From positions 1 through 7,683 of the forward strand of contig CAZADS010000018.1 of assembly GCA_964483985.1 (NCBI GenBank): a stretch of 7,683 nucleotides of DNA, in the 5' to 3' direction. The stretch comes from CAZADS01 sp964483985. GTDB taxonomy: Bacteria; Pseudomonadota; Alphaproteobacteria; Thalassobaculales; Thalassobaculaceae. The notes beneath the pieces were generated by a model that was given only the letters and a program-made list of their open reading frames with translations, did not search any database and was not told the origin of the DNA. Position numbers and translations under genes: made by a program. This document shows positions 6,276 through 7,683 of the stretch, piece after piece. How positions within the stretch are numbered: the first letter of the stretch is position 1; every line of letters starts with the position of its first letter.

Positions 6276-6383
6276 ATGCGCCGATGTATCTGGCTTTTTT
6301 TAATGGTTGGAATTAATCGTCTAACTATCAGGAATTTGGAAACAACTAAAAAGCGGTTTAATTTTGGTAGTAAGTTAGTGTGA
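6276..6383 (+). CDS. Possible 35-residue basic small protein upstream of nuoA
   Basis: A second short frame starts at ATG 6276, ten bases after GGAGGAG at 6259-6265, the best ribosome-binding match in this gap. It ends at TGA 6381-6383, 27 nt before nuoA. The peptide begins MRRCIWLFLMVGIN and continues with a Lys/Arg-rich part ending KKRFNFGSKLV: a short hydrophobic patch with positive flanks. I recognise no family. A perfect TATAAT at 6272-6277 overlaps its start codon. If that is a working -10, transcripts from it would begin downstream of this ATG, and the frame would be untranslated from them. Candidate only; chance is a serious alternative. Confidence 0.22.
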   Translation: MRRCIWLFLMVGINRLTIRNLETTKKRFNFGSKLV

Positions 6384-6410
6384 GAACAACATATATGAGG
6401 CGTAGAAATA

Positions 6411-6776
6411 ATGACGGCTCTTCTTAAAGAATACCTGCCGATTTTGATTTTTATTGGCGTAGCTGTTGGTATGGCAATAAGTATGGTCATAGCTTCATTT
6501 ATTATAGCTGCCCAAAGGCCCGATTCGGAAAAGGTCTCTGCCTACGAATGTGGTTTTGAAGCCTTTAATGATTCAAGAGGGCAGTTTGATGTTAGATTTT
6601 ATCTAGTTGCTATATTATTTATTATTTTTGACTTGGAGGTCGCTTTTTTGTTTCCTTGGGCAGTTTCGCTTGGCTTTATTGGCCTATTTGGGTTTTGGTC
6701 AATGATTATCTTTCTTGGAATATTAACCGTTGGATTTGTTTACGAGTGGAAAAAAGGAGCTTTGGAATGGGAGTGA
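6411..6776 (+). CDS. nuoA: NADH-quinone oxidoreductase subunit A (complex I)
   Basis: NuoA (mitochondrial ND3) is a small inner-membrane subunit of complex I next to the quinone-binding region. The 121-residue product is full length. Three hydrophobic segments lie at about 9-33, 62-83 and 87-111. Between the first two is the conserved loop with SAYECGFEAF at 43-52; Cys47 corresponds to the cysteine known in mitochondrial ND3 for the active/deactive transition. The second segment carries the family signature FYLVAILFIIFDLEVAFLFP at 63-82, with membrane-embedded Asp74 and Glu76. The ATG at 6411 is preceded by GAGGCG around 6397-6402, an acceptable ribosome-binding sequence. nuoB overlaps its 3' end by 10 nt, so this is the first gene of the nuo operon visible here. 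The order tRNA-Asp then nuoA fits alphaproteobacterial synteny. Confidence 0.98.
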   Translation: MTALLKEYLPILIFIGVAVGMAISMVIASFIIAAQRPDSEKVSAYECGFEAFNDSRGQFDVRFYLVAILFIIFDLEVAFLFPWAVSLGFIGLFGFWSMIIFLGILTVGFVYEWKKGALEWE

Positions 6777-7315
6777 GATCTCCCGAGCAGTTTGGACAAT
6801 CGATCCCTCCAGGGGCGGAGCAGGATGCTATACTCCAAGCTGTCGGCGATGAGTTGCAAGAAAAGGGGTTTATTGTCGCACAAGCGGATAAGTTATTTAA
6901 TTGGGCCCGCAGTGGATCCCTTTGGCCTATGACATTTGGCTTAGCTTGCTGCGCGGTAGAGATGATGCATTCTGCCGCTAGCCGCTACGACCTTGATCGG
7001 TTTGGTATGGTATTTAGGCCAAGCCCTAGGCAGTCTGATGTAATGATAGTAGCTGGTACTCTTACCAATAAAATGGCGCCGGCTTTGAGAAAAGTTTATG
7101 ATCAAATGGCGGAACCTCGATGGGTGCTTTCTATGGGCTCTTGCGCTAATGGAGGGGGATATTATCATTATTCTTATTCCGTTGTTCGCGGGTGCGATAG
7201 AATTGTTCCCGTAGATGTTTATGTTCCAGGTTGCCCGCCAACCGCGGAGGCCCTTTTGTATGGATTGATGCAACTTCAACGTAAAATTCGTCGAACTGGG
7301 ACAATAGCACGCTGA
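6767..7315 (+). CDS. nuoB: NADH-quinone oxidoreductase subunit B (complex I, N2 cluster subunit)
   Basis: NuoB (PSST in mitochondria) holds the terminal 4Fe-4S cluster N2, which passes electrons to quinone at the junction of the peripheral and membrane arms. The 182-residue product has the expected ligands: adjacent Cys61-Cys62 in FGLACCAVEMMH, Cys126 in SMGSCANGG and Cys156 in YVPGCPPTAEAL. The segment RFGMVFRPSPRQSD at 78-91 is also diagnostic. Start ATG 6767 is chosen because AGGAG at 6755-6759 lies seven bases upstream and residues before it, possible from 6656, read as out-of-frame nuoA. The 10-nt overlap with the nuoA stop suggests translational coupling. GTG 6773 is a minor alternative. 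nuoC follows after 41 nt. Assignment is firm. Confidence 0.98.
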   Translation: MGVRSPEQFGQSIPPGAEQDAILQAVGDELQEKGFIVAQADKLFNWARSGSLWPMTFGLACCAVEMMHSAASRYDLDRFGMVFRPSPRQSDVMIVAGTLTNKMAPALRKVYDQMAEPRWVLSMGSCANGGGYYHYSYSVVRGCDRIVPVDVYVPGCPPTAEALLYGLMQLQRKIRRTGTIAR

Positions 7316-7356
7316 TATTTCACGGAAAATTTTGAACCTTAGATTTTGGAGCGGTT

Positions 7357-7683
7357 ATGGCGAGGTTGGAACCACCTCAGGCGTTACGTGAGTTAGCAGA
7401 TTACATTTCTGCCCAATTGAAGGATAATCTATTAGATATTCACTGGGCTCATGATCAATTGAGTTTGCGCACGACTCCTCAAAACGTTCTCCAAGTTTTG
7501 ACTTTTCTACGCGACGACCCTCAATGTTTATTTAAAACTTTGGTGGATTTATGTGGGGTTGACTATCCTGAGCGAGAGTTAAGATTTGATGTTGTATATA
7601 ATCTTTTAAGCGTGAGTCATAATTTGCGAATTCGAGTGAAAGTTGCTACTGACGACGAGGTGCCTATTCCTACTTCGAGCGGG
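7357..7683 (+). CDS. nuoC: NADH-quinone oxidoreductase subunit C, N-terminal part (3' end outside window)
   Basis: NuoC (30-kDa subunit) is a peripheral-arm scaffold subunit that packs against NuoD and NuoB. The window holds 109 codons from ATG 7357 with no stop, so the gene runs off the end. Recognition rests on the block LVDLCGVDYPERELRFDVVY at 62-81, followed by NLLSVSHNLRIRVKV at 82-96 and a truncated TDDEVPIPTSSG. GGAG at 7348-7351, five bases before the ATG, supports the start. It is in the canonical nuoA-nuoB-nuoC order. Whether nuoC is separate or fused to nuoD, as in some Gammaproteobacteria, cannot be seen; separate genes are usual in Alphaproteobacteria. Confidence 0.95.
   Translation, partial: MARLEPPQALRELADYISAQLKDNLLDIHWAHDQLSLRTTPQNVLQVLTFLRDDPQCLFKTLVDLCGVDYPERELRFDVVYNLLSVSHNLRIRVKVATDDEVPIPTSSG

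Larger units (their letters stand above)
6159..6410. other. 252-nt nuo leader region, no recognised gene
   Basis: Between tRNA-Asp and nuoA there is no recognised gene. The stretch contains an 8-bp inverted repeat (6177-6184 and 6212-6219), two tiny + strand frames described separately (6202-6270 and 6276-6383), and a perfect TATAAT at 6272-6277. A TTGACG at 6254-6259 lies only 12 nt before that TATAAT, too close for a normal promoter, and the 17-nt position holds only TTCCTT. A nuo promoter is expected here, but none is convincing. Confidence 0.45.

Noticed and set aside
6173..6490. 105-codon minus-strand frame spanning the nuo leader and nuoA start
   Set aside because: It overlaps conserved nuoA codons, has Ile/Lys/Arg-rich composition typical of AT-rich chance frames, and every other protein gene and tRNA is on the plus strand.
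6656..6766. Extended nuoB start at 6656
   Set aside because: Those residues are nuoA read in another frame; ATG 6767 has a well-placed AGGAG and matches NuoB length.

Overview
The window is an AT-rich piece (by eye; not counted) of an alphaproteobacterial chromosome. All protein genes and both tRNAs lie on the + strand. In order they are: 3' end of tig (trigger factor), clpP, clpX, lon, an HU-type hup gene, tRNA-Val(TAC), tRNA-Asp(GTC), nuoA, nuoB and the 5' part of nuoC. From memory, tig-clpP-clpX-lon-hup followed by tRNAs and the nuo operon is a conserved arrangement in Alphaproteobacteria, especially Rhodospirillales-like and Rhizobiales-like lineages. The ClpP, ClpX, NuoA and NuoB sequences read as alphaproteobacterial. 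The low G+C suggests a streamlined marine or host-associated member, but the genus cannot be named from this window.

Positions 1-5170 form a protein quality-control block. Trigger factor catches nascent chains at the ribosome. ClpP with ClpX, and Lon on its own, unfold and degrade damaged or tagged proteins with ATP. All catalytic and nucleotide-binding motifs of ClpP, ClpX and Lon are intact. The genes are separated by gaps of 46 to about 160 nt that hold candidate promoters, so they need not be a single transcript.

Positions 5171-6410 hold hup (a 90-residue nucleoid protein with a GTG start), two complete tRNA genes with encoded CCA ends, and three stretches without a recognised protein gene (5652-5739, 5816-6081, 6159-6410). 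These contain promoter-like elements, small inverted repeats and two tiny unrecognised reading frames just ahead of nuoA.

Positions 6411-7683 are the start of the respiratory complex I (NADH:quinone oxidoreductase) operon. nuoA and nuoB overlap by 10 nt, and nuoC follows after 41 nt and runs off the window.

Overall this is a core housekeeping region, and I see no sign of a new defence, mobile or biosynthetic system. The points most worth a second look are a histidine/acidic repeat in the trigger factor linker, the two mini-ORFs with ribosome-binding-like sequences in the nuo leader, and the promoter-rich gap between the two tRNAs.
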